From Perognathus longimembris pacificus (Eukaryota > Chordata > Mammalia > Rodentia > Heteromyidae): a DNA stretch of 64,000 bases. The notes beneath the pieces were generated by a model, which saw only the letters and a program-made list of their open reading frames with translations, was not told where the DNA came from and ran no database searches. The DNA lies in contig NC_063163.1 of NCBI RefSeq assembly GCF_023159225.1, positions 108,407,885-108,471,884 of the forward strand, given 5' to 3'. Below, piece by piece: positions 1 through 13,025 of this stretch (positions within the stretch are counted from its first letter, which is position 1; each line of letters opens with the position of its first letter). Both the position numbers and the translations under genes were made by a program.

Positions 1-118
1 CACCAGACAGAGTCTGTTCATGCTAAGTACTAATGTTAGGTTCCCCCTCCCCCCTTCTTCACTATACTGAAAGAGTGGACCCCAAAGATCCTTGTTGAGA
101 AATGAAAGTTGAACGAAC

Positions 119-317
119 ACTGGGGGCTCATGCCTGTAATCTTAGCTATTCAGAAGGCTAAGACCTGAGGGTCATGGTTCATAGCCAAACTAGGCAGGAA
201 AGTCCACGAAGCAGAAGTGTGGCTCAAGTGGCAGAGTGCCAGCCTAGAGTCGAAAAAGCTCTGGGGCAGGGCCCAGATTCTGAGCTCCACATTCAGTATA
301 CATACACACACACACAC
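119..317 (+). mobile_element. B1/7SL-like + Geo-module composite SINE
   Basis: B1-like left part (GGCTCATGCCTGTAATCTTA) joined to the CTCAAGTGGCAGAGTG right module, ending in a short CA repeat. Confidence 0.75.
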
Positions 318-377
318 GAATAGTTATTATTTTTAGTAGTTCTTCTGTTAAAGGCATTATCTTTATTTTTAAAAAAA

Positions 378-701
378 TTTTTGGCATTTTATTTTATTTT
401 ATTTTTTTATTTTTTTCTTTCCAATTTTTATTATCAAACTGATGTATAGAGAGGTTACAGTTTCACACATTAGGCATTGGATACATTTCTTGTACTGTTT
501 GTTACCTTGTCCCTCATACCCCCCTCCCCCCTCCCCCTTACCCCTTACCCTTTCCCCCCCTGAGGTGTTCAGTTCACTTACACCAAACAGTTTTGCAAGT
601 ATTGCTTTTGTAGTTGTTTGTCTTTTTTTTACCCTGTGTCTCTCAATTTTGGTATTCCCTTTCAGTTTCCTAGTTCCAATACCAGTATATCTTTAATATC
701 A
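378..701 (-). mobile_element. L1 3' UTR fragment
   Basis: Reverse complement of the L1 3' end seen at 62640-63200: CTCTCTGTA end, polypurine tract (here pyrimidine-rich at 515-560) and GGAATACC block. Intron 1 of SIAE. Confidence 0.75.
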
Positions 702-808
702 ATTTTTTTTTTGCCAGTCCTGGGGTTTGAACTCAGGGCCTGAGCACTGTCCCTGGATTCCTTTTGCTCAAGGCTAGCACTCTACCTCTTGAGCCACAGC
801 GCCACTTC
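702..808 (-). mobile_element. Geo-module SINE monomer
   Basis: TTGCCAGTCCTGGGGTTTGA through GAGCCACAGCGCCACTTC; right half only, placed at the edge of the L1 fragment. Confidence 0.75.
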
Positions 809-3646
809 AATATTCTTACCATTACCTTCATTAACATAAATTTTTTCATTCATTCATTTTTGCACTAAATTTCACTTACTTGGTTACTTACTCTAATGTC
901 TTTCCTTTAAATCACCCCCACACTTGCTCATATTTTTCTTGTTATATTTCAGATATACTAAATTATATGTAACAATGAAGTAATGAAATAACAATAAAGT
1001 AATGAAATAATCAGCTTAGTGTCCAGTTTGAGAACTAGAACATGGAGTTTTCTTGAAATTACCAATGTGCTCCTCAATGCACCAGGCAGGTGCCCACCAC
1101 AGGAAAACACTGTCCTAAAATGTAGTTAGTCTCTAGTTATGATGGTCTCTTCCATCACTCATTCTTGTCATCTACTCTAGTTCCCAAATGAAAGGACAAA
1201 TTAAAGATCTTAAAAAAGTCAAATGTTAAATTGACATGTTAAATTGAAACCCCTTTGGGCAACTACTTAGAGATAATATAATTTTTAAATTAAATGTTAA
1301 ATGTGTCTTATGCTTGACACAGGCACTTACTTGTCCCACTGTCTTGTTCTTTTTCTGTCGACTGCTCAAGTTCTTAGTAATGTTCCACTGTCTAAATCAG
1401 CTTGGATTTGAGCTTTATAAAGACAGGGCATGTGGTTTTTCTTTGGTTTACCATCAGGACTGACCTGTTGTAAAGTGAAAATTACAAGAACTGTGAAATC
1501 AGATGACTTTATTTATAACCCTCTCATAAACTGCTTTATGATTTGAAGCCAGTTGAAGAAGCTTAATGTCTGCAGTACCTTTAGCACTAGGGCTGTCATA
1601 GAAAGCTTCCTGATAGCAAGGATTTTTATCTACAGTTATTTACTTTTGCATCTTTTTTCTCTCTCACTGTTAATAGATACTTAAAATAGTCCCTGGAATT
1701 TCATCAATAAAAGATTGTTTCTTGAATCAATCAATGATTATGCAGTGTGTGTGTGTGAGAGTGTGTGCAAGCATGCGTGTGCTCACGCTCTTACTGGGGC
1801 TTGAAATCAGGGCCCTGTGCTCTCAATCAGCTTTTCTGCTCACCTCTACCATTTGAGCCACACTTTCAGTCTTCCTGAATAGCTAAGACTACAGGCATGA
1901 ACCTCCAGCTGTCAGCTTTATGCAATGTGCTTTTTGAAAATGGTTGGCCTTACTTGGGTTTTAGTGTCTTGATCAGTAATATGACTATACCATCATTATA
2001 AAGATCCTTTCCACCTCTAAAACTCTTTAGACCAGAATAAAGTTATGCATAAAATGGTCCCGAAAATGCATTTGATGAATACAGACTGGCTTGAAAAGGC
2101 TTATTTTCCCAGCCTATGGGCTACTGGCTGCACACACAAATATGCAGGCAGCAGCTGTTTCCTTCACTCCATTCCTCTACTCCCACCCTCTCTCTACTTA
2201 GATCTTATTTATGCCTTTGATTTTCGGTTTTCGGCTTCCATATGAAGCCCCTTCCAAGACAGGGTCCTCCCACATACATGCCTCCTCCTTCTCCCAGCAG
2301 GCTGCCAACCTGCTTATGCAATTCTAGGGTGTTGTGGTCTTAGTGAGTACTTTGCTCATGGTGGCTGTGCATCTCCAGCCTTGTAGGCCTTCTGGTGATC
2401 TTTGGTTGTCGTGTGGGTTGTGTTGCCAAAGTAGCTTCTCAGAGAAAGAAAGAAAGTGAAAGATTTTTAGAGATCTGGCTGTTATTTCAAGAGCAGCATA
2501 AGTAGGCCACCAAGCTTGTGAGGAGACCCCATTAGATAGATTACTGCCCTGTTAAGTAGAGCCTAAGGAACCCACCATCATCTGTGTCATTCAGGGAGGA
2601 AAATGTCAGCCTTGTTAGTTCCAAATCTCTTTCCTGCGTATCATTTTTATTTAAAAACCTTAAAAAAAAACCACTTAAATTTATATTAAAAATTTCCTAT
2701 TTTGGGGGGTAGGGTCTGTTCAAGCAAATGGGGACATAAGTTATTTTTCATGTTAAATTGTGATGAGCTCATTGAAGTCATGCAGATTGATGCTTGTTAT
2801 TAAAAATACTTCGATATAGGCTGGAAGTTAAAAATAGGAATGATCTTGTTAAAGTAAGCTCTTATTCAGTCTTGTTAGTGACTCTAGAAGTTTCAAGTGT
2901 GCTTCCTCTTTTTGTATAATTGAGCTTGTGAAAGGGTAAAATTGCAACAAAAGATCCTTCCTCAGACATTTTGACCTTCTTTTTCTCACTGACCTTATTT
3001 TTGTATTTTGATTTATCCCTAGGTATCTGAGAAGGAAGGATATTTATTTTAGATATTCACAAATGTGGCACACTGGGTCATGAAAAAAACAGGGAGATAT
3101 TTAAAGAAAATTAACATTGATAGGATGAAAAGGGAGGATTAAGTGGAGAAAATATTAGATAAGCTATGTTGGAGAGAGAGGTGTGCTTCTTATTTCCTCC
3201 TAGCAACTTGGAGTAGGCGTAATGGAAAGTCAGAGAAGGAAATGATTTGTTTTTCTCATAAATATCACTTGTGGGGTGTATAAAAAGTATATTTTCATTA
3301 TTTGAAGGGAAAAACTCAAATGCTATGGATGACAGCAAGGATCAAGAGCTCTGAAAAGGTGGGAAGGAGGTCGTGGTACATTGGTTGTTCTGGACTTTTG
3401 TGGGTTTTCCTTTGTTGTCATCTTGTCATTTTGTATTATTACATGGTGCTTGCCACTGGAAACTGTTTCTGGCATGTTGCTTACTTAATTCGAAGGAGTA
3501 GGATCTAGTTTTAGAAGATTAAAAGAGCAGAATATACTCAATATTTAAAAAAAATAGAAGCTCTATTTTCCTTGCTATTTCACCAGATTCAGTTGGTGTA
3601 GAATCTTCCGAATGATGTTCCCCTATGTGTTTGCTAAATTTTTTAG
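809..3646 (+). other. SIAE intron 1, 3' portion
   Basis: AT-rich intronic sequence. Besides a decayed SINE near 1790-1911 nothing coding, CpG-rich or promoter-like is seen, so SIAE exon 1 must lie to the left. Confidence 0.7.
1790..1911 (-). mobile_element. Decayed tRNA/B1-type SINE
   Basis: CTGGGGCTTGAAATCAGGGC, ATTTGAGCCACA and TAGCTAAGACTACAGGCATG are recognisable SINE boxes in reverse orientation, much diverged. Confidence 0.5.
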
Positions 3647-3808
3647 GTGTTGCTTTTCACTTTGCTTCATACATCGATAGTTACATGGTGTTGCAGAAGG
3701 AGCCTGCTGGGGCAGTGATATGGGGCTATGGTATACCTGGAGCCATAGTCACTGTGACCTTGCACGTTGGACAGGAAACCATCATGACAAAAGTGACCAA
3801 TGTGAAAG
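3647..3808 (+). CDS. SIAE: SIAE coding exon 2
   Basis: Starts after TTTTTTAG with two bases completing a split Gly codon and ends at AAAG|GTAAG. It encodes FASYIDSYMVLQKEPAGA and on to TKVTNVK, the N-terminal beta-sandwich part that follows the signal peptide. Length is 162 bp. Confidence 0.95.
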
Positions 3809-6800
3809 GTAAGACAGTCCACCCCTATTTAGCTATTGTCTTCTTCTGCCATCTGCTGGATTATCTGAAAATGAATGGTTATGCTCCATGCTAGTCTGGC
3901 CGTGCATCCATCCATCTACCCAACCATCCGCCTATAAAAGTTGGTTGAATAATTACTAGGCAGTAAGGATAGCACAAGGAATCATAAGGCTTGGTCAAAG
4001 TCCCTGTTGTCAAGGAGTTCACTGAACAATACAAATAGACACTAAAGAGCACTGGGAGTTTGGTTCAAGTGGTAGAGTGCATATCTAGCAAGTAGATACA
4101 TTAAATCAAATAGCCATGTGGATAAAAGTTATGGGTGAAGTTATACATGGAATGTCATAGGATACAGAAGGGAAAGATGTAACAGATTGGGTTGTATGGA
4201 AAAATTTCCATGGAAATTTGAGATTAATCATATAAAATCAAGGCAATATAGAGGTATGGCTAAGAACCTTTGCTCTGAAATTTACTGTCTGGGTTCAGGT
4301 CTTTACTCTTGTCATTTAATGGGTATATAATTTTGGACATGTTATTAAACATCTCTGTGTCACAATTTCTTTGTATGTAAGGTAGAGATAGTCCTAATAC
4401 TAATAGGATTATTATTATTATTGCTATTAAGTGAATTGACATATGTAATGTACTTGGCACACACTGAGTGCTGCACAAGTTTTAGCACTCATGATGGTTA
4501 CTAATACAACTATTGTATTACTCATTATTGTATTACTCAGTTACTCAACTACTTATTAAGTGCCTACTATTGTGGCAGATATGTGTTTAGATATTGGTGA
4601 TGAACAAAATAGATGTGGTTTCTCTCTAATAACTCCTGTAAGTTAAGGGAAGTGTGATCACTGCCATCATATTGAAGGACAGGGTGTATGGGAGTGCTTA
4701 GTAGAGTAGTAGGGATAATGAACTTAATCTAAGACTGGTTTTGAAAGATGAGTAGGAAAAACAGGTAGAGGAAACAGCTAAAGCAATGGCGGAGAAATGT
4801 TAGCCAAGTGGGTTGATCTGGGATACTGGGTAAGCAACTATGGTGGATGACAGGAGACAAACCCATCTCCTGGTAAGGTAAGGAGGCTTGTTTGCCCCTT
4901 GGCTAAGTGTATATCTTGTATTGATAGATTTTCAGTAAGCTAAATCATATGATCAGACGGATACTTTAGAAAGATCACTTTGATAGCACAGTAGAGGATG
5001 GGTTATAAGTCATAAGGTAGGATGGAGTAATGTAGCTTGTTAGCAGGATTTTATGATATCCCAACAAGACATGATGAAGCCTTGATGGAAGAGAGTGGTT
5101 GATGATGGATAGAAGGAAAGTATAACAGAGTTATCTGTATCTAGAAGAGATAAAGATGCGTAAAGCTGTATGTGCGAGTAAGGCAAAGAAAGTCACAGGA
5201 TGCAGAAAGACATGCTCAGGGCTGAGTCTGGAGCTCTGGAATGTAGAACTGGGAGTGCCACAGGTGAGGAAACTACTTGGGGGGAGGGCAATAGAGTTAA
5301 TGAACAAGTTGGGGGTCTCACCTGTGACTAGATAATATATATGACTGGCCCTTAAGACTTGTTAACTTTGTCAATGTACAGAACTGATGCATTCTCTAGT
5401 CATCCATACCCTGGTGCTGTATCTTTATAATTCAGTAACTTTCCATCCAGCAGGCATTTAAAAGAACTATGTGCTAGGCATAGATGTCAAGTCAGCACTC
5501 TTAGTCCTGGAGATTTTAAGATATTTTGAAGGTAAGGATGTTTTTGGGTAAAATTGGCAGGCCTGAAAGGGAGACTTTGGCTGATGGAGATGGTTCCCTG
5601 TTGGCCTAAATGCCATTGGTGACATGCAGGATATACTGAAAGTGAATTCTAGAACCAGGCATGCTGTGTTCCTCTTAGAAAATGAGCAGTGTCATGTATA
5701 AACAGTGACTTTCTTTGTAAATGAAGTTAATTTAGAAATCCAAAGATCTGCTATGGTTTAAAAAAATAAGAGATGATGGGCTGGGAATGTGGCTTAGTGG
5801 TAGAGTGCTTGCCTAGCATGCCTGAAGCCCTGGATTTGATTCCTCAATACCACATAAAACAGAAAAAGCCAGAGGTGGACGCTATGGCTCAGTGGTAGAG
5901 TGCTAGCCTTGAGCAAAAGAAGCTCAGGGACAGTGCCCAGGCCCTGAGTTCAAGCCCCAGGGTTGGCAAAAAAGAAAAAAAAGAAAGAGATGGGAATCCC
6001 TTGGTGCACAAATAATAATTATGAGTAAATACTCAAGAAAGAGATTACATAGTACTGGAGAAATAAATACAAAAATTTAAAAAATTGTTCTTATGCAGTA
6101 TTTTTAGAGATTTATTTTTAAAACTGTTCATATGTATTCTTTTTAGAGCTTTATTTTCCCCCCTTCATGCCTGTTTCAGGACGAATACTTCAGGTAGGCA
6201 GAGACAAGGAGGGTAGGTGGTGATGGGAAGGAATAAAAGGTAAGCAGTCACTAAGAGATGAGCTTTCTTTTTCTTTTATAGTGATTGTGAACCTGCTCAT
6301 TTATCTTGAGTTCAATTTTATAAACATCTATCAAGAGCTTACTGTATATAAAATATTAAGATGGAAGCCCTAGAAAAATAACGAAGAAGAATACAAACAG
6401 TACCACCCTTCAGAAGCTGATTCTTTTAGCCCTTCCACATTGAGTGGTTTAGGATTAAGCAATGTTCTAGTTGTTCACTTGGAAGTGATAACGATAGGTC
6501 ATTTGGAGCTAAAATAGCCTACGGAATTTAGGGAATCAAGTAATTCATCAAATATTGATGATAGTTTCACATTGGAAGGGGCTAATGTTATTGATGATTA
6601 TGGTAGTAGATGTATTTAGCAGACTTTCCAAATGTACTTGGTAGTAAAGAAAGGCTAGGATACAGTTCGGTGGCACAGCACTTGCTTAGCAAGTACAATG
6701 TTCTGAGTTTGATCCTCAGTACACATACACACACTTAAAAAAGAAACCCAGGGCTGAGAATGTGGCTTAGTGGGTTCGATTCCTCAGCACTACATAAACA

Positions 6801-7907
6801 GAAAAAGCTGGAAGTGGTGCTGCGGCTCAAGGGGTAAAGTGCTAGCCTTGAGCAAAAGGAGCTCTGGAACAGTGCTCAGGCCCTGAGTTCAAGCCCCAGG
6901 ACTGGCAAAAAAAAAAGTTGAAAAAACCCCCCAAACAAACAACAAAAGGCCTTTAAGCCAGGTACTGATGGCTTATGCCTGCAATCATAGTTCTAAAGGA
7001 GGCTGATATCTGAGGATTGTGGTTCAAAGCTAGCTGGGCAAGAAAGTGCATGAAACTTATCTATAATTAACCAGAAAACTGGAAATGGCACTGTGGCAAA
7101 GTGGTGGAGCACTAGCCTTGAGCAGAAAAAAGAGCTCAGAGACAGTGCCCAAGGCCCAGAATTCAAACCCCATGACTGACCCCCCCCCCCAAAGAAAAAA
7201 AAGTTGTTTTAGTTTATAGAGGTCATCAAAGCTGCTTCAATAGGTATCTTGCTTTGTCCTACCCATGAAGCAAAATGGATTAAGTGTTACTTGGAATAAA
7301 GGAGATAGATATACCAGAAAATTTAGGCTGGGCACTGGTAGTTTATGCCAGTAATCCTAGCTACTCATTTGGGAGATTGAGATTCAAAGCCAGTCCAGGC
7401 AGAAAAGTGCATGAGACTCTTACTTCCAATTAACTGTCAAAAAGCCAGAAGTGGAGCTGTGCCTCTAAGTGGTAGAGTGCTAACCTTGAACATAAAAGCT
7501 CAGAGACGGAACCCAGGCCCTGAGTTCAAGCCGCAGGACTGGCACAAAAAAAAAAAAAAAACACCAAAAAAAACAAAAAAAGAAAAGAAAATTTATAGAG
7601 AAAACAAAAAAAAATATCTGTTAAAGGAAGACACTACAAGCTGGTTGTAGCTGTACATGCCTCTAATATCAGCATCCCAGAGGCTGAGGCTGAGCCTCAA
7701 GTTCAGGCCAGCCTGGGCTACATGGTGAGTTCAAGCTCAGTTTGGGTTATATAGGGCAACACTGTTGATATCTGTGTGTGTCTACACACACACACATACA
7801 CACACTTACATTGCACTGCATATGTATATACACATATGTATGTACATATATAGAAAAAAGAAGAGACTGATATACAGGGGATGGTGAATGGTTGGCTTTT
7901 ATCTTTG

Positions 7908-7961
<54 letters not shown>

Positions 7962-10900
7962 CAGAGTTCTATGCAGAAAAATGAATAGGGCTTCTTCTTT
8001 CAGCACTGTGTTTTTGTTCTTGGTAAGAGAAAGGTCATGAATAGCTTTCTTTTTCTCTTCTTGGAATCTGAGATTTTGACACAATAACAGGTAAAATAGT
8101 TAACATTTGATGCGAATTGCAAAAAGAAAAAGCAGGAAGGTACCTTCTGACTAACCATTTTTCTATGCAAGTTGTTTTTATTTTATCCTTTTATTTGTTC
8201 TTACCATTTTGAGGTTGGAGTTAATTGAGGAGATGAGAAACAATGGAGATAATGACTTCTTCCTTTACTTAGACCCTTGGTTGGAATATGACAGTAAGAT
8301 AGCCCACCAAATATACTGTTGTATGTGAAAACATAAACCCTTAAACAATTTGCATGGGCTTTCTCATCATTGTAACCCAGGGCTGGAGTTGGCTTTCAGT
8401 TATTTACTTGATGGAGTGCTTGCTACATGGTGAGCACTCTAAATAGTATAAAAATGAAGAAAGAAAATTAATCTTGTAAGATAGTAGAAGAAAGAATGCA
8501 ACAAACATGAGAATTTATAGAAACCTGGATCAGGAATGATGGCAAGATAGCAGGTGATTGGTGTCCAGAAAGAAGAAGCAGAGTAACTGTCACTCAAAAA
8601 GTCACAGTACCAGCAGAAAGCCTGCTAGTGGATGAACTTGTATCCAATAATGGTCTTTGTGATTGGTGACTCAAGTTTATTGTCTAGGTTCAATCTCATG
8701 AACCCAGCGGGTCAACAGTTTCTTTTTGTCTTTGATTTTGGTGTTAGTGGAGTTTGAACTTGGCCTGTGCTTGCTAGGACACTGAGCCATGCCTCCAGCC
8801 CCTTTTGTGCTGTGGTTACTTTTGAGACTGGATCTTGCTTCCTTCCTGGGTGTATGCTTGGACCATCCTACCATGCCCATCTTTCTTAGGTGGAGATAGA
8901 TTGCAGACTTCTTGCCTGGGCTGGCCTGGAACCACAATTTTCCTTGTGAACATGGCAACTTTTGCCTTTAGAATCCTAGTTTTGCCTCTGGCCTGAGAAA
9001 CATTTTCATGAATGTTTCTAGGAAACAGTCTCCTTGGTATAGGCTGTACTCCCATAGGAGCAAACCTATAACTTTGTGACCATTAGTTACCACTATGTAA
9101 CATCAGGTTTCTCCTGCCTTGAAAGTAAAAGTCTCCTAAAATTCATTTTCCTTTTAAGTGAGTTTGGAGAAAATCTAGAAAGCCAGAGTACTTGAGGACA
9201 GAAGAAAGTTCTCCAGGGTCTTTGAGGAAGTTGAAAGCAAGTTTCTCTAGAAGGGAGTCTCACTCATGTTTTGAGGTCCAATTATCTTCAGGTTCCAGGC
9301 CTACTGATAGCTCATCCTCTAGCTATAGTAAAATCGTGGTGCTATGTTTTGCCCTCCTTTACTCTCTTTTTATATTATTATTACTGGGAGAAAACTTTTT
9401 TAGAAGTTCTAGTGAGGGTAGGTTTCTTTACCAGCTCTGTGGCCTGGATGAGGCCAAGTATAAATATCTAATTAGTGAATAGGAATAGTAATACATTCAA
9501 TGTAGTAAAAGGCTAAGAAATAGTCCTGTCCTAGGTTTTCTGGGAATTGACCTCATCATTATCAGTGAATAATTCTGGTGGCAGAAGGACAGAGCTTCAG
9601 TGAGATGTGTCAGTGAAGGAAGCCTGGAAAGACCTTGGCAAGACTGTATTAGGACAGATTGGAGCGTCTGCCTGCTCAGAAGTGTGAGCCATACGGAGCA
9701 CATCACACCTGTGCGACACAATCTGTATGAGCTGCCCACTGTTTCCAAAACAGTGATTTTTCTGATTTAGGTGAATTGTGCACTTGATATGTTGATGTCT
9801 GGCTATTGGTGATAGAAAAACAGTAGTGAACATGTGGTCGTGGCTTAACTGAACTCCGGAGTCAGAGTAGCAAGTTCAGTGGTTCATTTTTTTTTTTTTC
9901 AGAACAACAAACATGTCTTGGAATTTTTGAAAATTTTCTCCAGGACTCTTAAGTAATCCTTTATGGTTGGAACTTTTCCTTGTTTCTTAAAGTGCACCTG
10001 GTCATCTAATGCTTATGCATAGTTCTTTACTGATTACAAAAGAACTTGACACACATTGTTTAACACATAGTAGGCATTTGAATGGTATTTTTTATAATGA
10101 TTATAACTAGATCAGTTGGATATAATTACTTGAGGGTGCTCTGTTTCCAGTTCATATTATTCTTTCTTTTGAAATTATACTTATTTGATGGGAATAAATT
10201 ATAAATCAGTTCATATTCTTGGAAAGAAATTTTTGCTTAACATTTATCTATTCTTTTCTATCTTTTACTCATATTTCTCTACTTTTATGTCATTTGGCCA
10301 TAAGAAATTAAATGAGGCTTAATTTTGCCATTTGGTGGTGTTTTCCTTACGTTTTTGACTATGATGCTCATTGTGATGATTTTTCCGGAGGCTGAGAGGG
10401 AGGGCCTCTTACTACTTTTTGTTTTGTTTTGTTTTGCTTTTGTTCTTGTGCTGGTCCTAGGGCTTGAACTCAAGGGCTGGGTGCTGTCTGTCCATAAGCT
10501 TCTTTTTGCACGAAGCTAGATCTCTACCAAGTGAGCCACAGCTCTACTTCTGGCTTTCTGGCTTTTTTTTTTTTTTTTAGTAGTTTTTATTGGAGGTAAG
10601 AACTTTATGGAATTTCTTACCCAGGCTGGCTTTGAACTGAGAGCCTCAGATCTCAGCCTCGTGAGTAGCTAGGACTATAGACGTGATAAACAACAAGTGC
10701 TTGGCTTTCTTACTACTTTTTGTCAGTTTTTTCCATTGAATTTGTTTGTTGATAGGAGAATACAGAACCATTGGTGACATTTTAAAAAAAATTAAGACCA
10801 TTATTTGCATATACTGATTATTTACAATTTTTCCATATCTACTGCCAGTAGTAATCTTTGTAAGAAACATGGGGGGATGTAGTAAGGTTTTATGACAAAG

Positions 10901-12965
10901 GTGGTCTTGCCTAGGAAGGGGAAGATTCAGATTATAAATGAGTTTTTCTAACCTGGGATCACAGTTGATTGGATAACTACAAGTTAATCTGGGGTATTAT
11001 GTACATCAGGGAGATGAGATTGTTACTATTGAAGTTGGATAGTATAATGAAAATTTCTATTTGATTTGTACTCAAGTTTCATGAATTTTAATGTGTGCTT
11101 ATTTTTGTCTATCCCAATTTGGGATTATAGCTACAGAATTTATTTTTCTTGTCAATACTTCAGTTAAAAATAAGGAGGAATTGGTACAGATTAAGGATAA
11201 AAATGCTGCATCTTTTGTTAGCTCCATCTTTTTATCTGAAATGTGGCCAATCTTTACAGCTTTGAGTGCAGCTTATCACAAGCTGGGAATAGCCACAAAT
11301 GAGTATGGCTGGGTTTTAACCTCATTTTTGTTTATTTGTTTTGTTTTTGTTGCCAGTCCTGGGGCGTGGACTCAGGGCCTGAGTACTGTCCCTGGCTTCT
11401 TTTTGCTCAAGGCTAGCACTCAACCTCTTGATCCACAGCGCCACTTATGGCTTTTTTCTATATATGTGGTGCTGAGGAATCGAACCCTGGGCTTCATGTA
11501 TACGAGGTGAGCACTTTACCACTAGGCCATATTCCCAGCCCCTTAACTTCATTTTAAGTGACTGATTAATTCTTTGGCATTATTGTTGTTATTTCAGCAC
11601 CCTCTAATATCTGGATGGTTATACTGGATCCTATGAAGCCAGGTGGACCTTATGAACTGGTGGCACATCAGACTTTGGGGATAATGAGATTCACCCGGAA
11701 GATTCATGATATCTTATTTGGAGATGTCTGGCTTTGCAGTGGGCAGAGTAACATGCAGATGACTGTTTTGCAGGTAATTTGCAGATTTTCAGCAGCAATA
11801 AATAATATTGAAAATAATGAAGAAAAAGAAGAGAAGGGAACAAGAAGGAAGGCTGTTTCTATTTTTTCAGTATTTACCATGGGCCAAGAATGTACTTTCA
11901 TGTATTAAGTAATTTGATTTAACAACCTTAAGAGGTAAGCTATTGACTAGTCAATTATTGGTTGGCACTAATGTGTGTTATTGATTTTATTTCCTTTATG
12001 AGTCTAAAACCTTGGAAAAGTTACTGTTTTTTTTCTAGTCCTTTCTCTAAAACAGTTTCTTCTATGGTTAATATTTTTCATCTTTCTTCATTAGCCATTT
12101 CTCCATCTTTGAGGTTAAAAAAACTCTGTAGCTAGACTGTAAGTAAGTTCAGTTCAGTTTTCTTTTCGAAGAATTTATCAGATGGAATACTTTAAGATTT
12201 CTTGGTTTGATTCTGTTCCTTCCCTGTAGTTTCTTCGCCTTAAAACAAAACAAAGCTATTACTAAGTAATGCTACTAAGAGCAGCCCACTGTGGACATAT
12301 CTACTTCATTTTATCATTAGTGTTCTAATTAAAAATCTAAATTCCTATATTTGTGCCTTCCTAACCAATATTTTATTTACCCTGAATTCCTGCTTTACTT
12401 AAATAAATGAAAGCTTTTTGATTTAAAGTACCTATTAAGCTGAACTTTGGCTGGACTCTTAAGCATAAGTGAATAGGTACAAATTTGAAGAAAGCATGGA
12501 TTTATGTAGAAGTAGAATTGCTGTTAATTAACTCCTTAAGGAAGACACTGCTTCCCGTAACGTTTTAATTGCTGTTCTGTGTTTGTTCAGAAAGGCATGG
12601 ACCAGATCTGTTTATATCTATACAGTCATTTTCTCAGTAGCAGTCTATGCCAAAGGATCCCATCCCATTTTCTGTCAAACGAAATCAGACTGTTAAGAGT
12701 AAACACATTCTTTCTGCCTAGATTTTTACTCTTAAGCATCTTCTATATCAAGCTGGAGCTGTGAACTTTGAGACCTAGGGGAATAAAAAAATAAAATGAT
12801 TCCACTTGAAACATACATGTGTTAATTTTTTTTAAAGCTATGCACTTTAGTGGCAAGACAGCATTTTAGATGTTGGTAATACCAAAAGCCAAGTTTTCTA
12901 ATCTCTTACATTTTGATGATACATTACATTACTCCCCCCTTTATTCCTTTCCTATTACAGACTCC

Positions 12966-13025
<60 letters not shown>

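Noticed and set aside
1..3646. Search for SIAE exon 1 and promoter
   Set aside because: No CpG-rich region and no signal-peptide exon ending in a split Gly codon was found; it must lie outside the window.
7899..8084. Poly Thr-His frame
   Set aside because: Translation of the TG/CA dinucleotide repeat.
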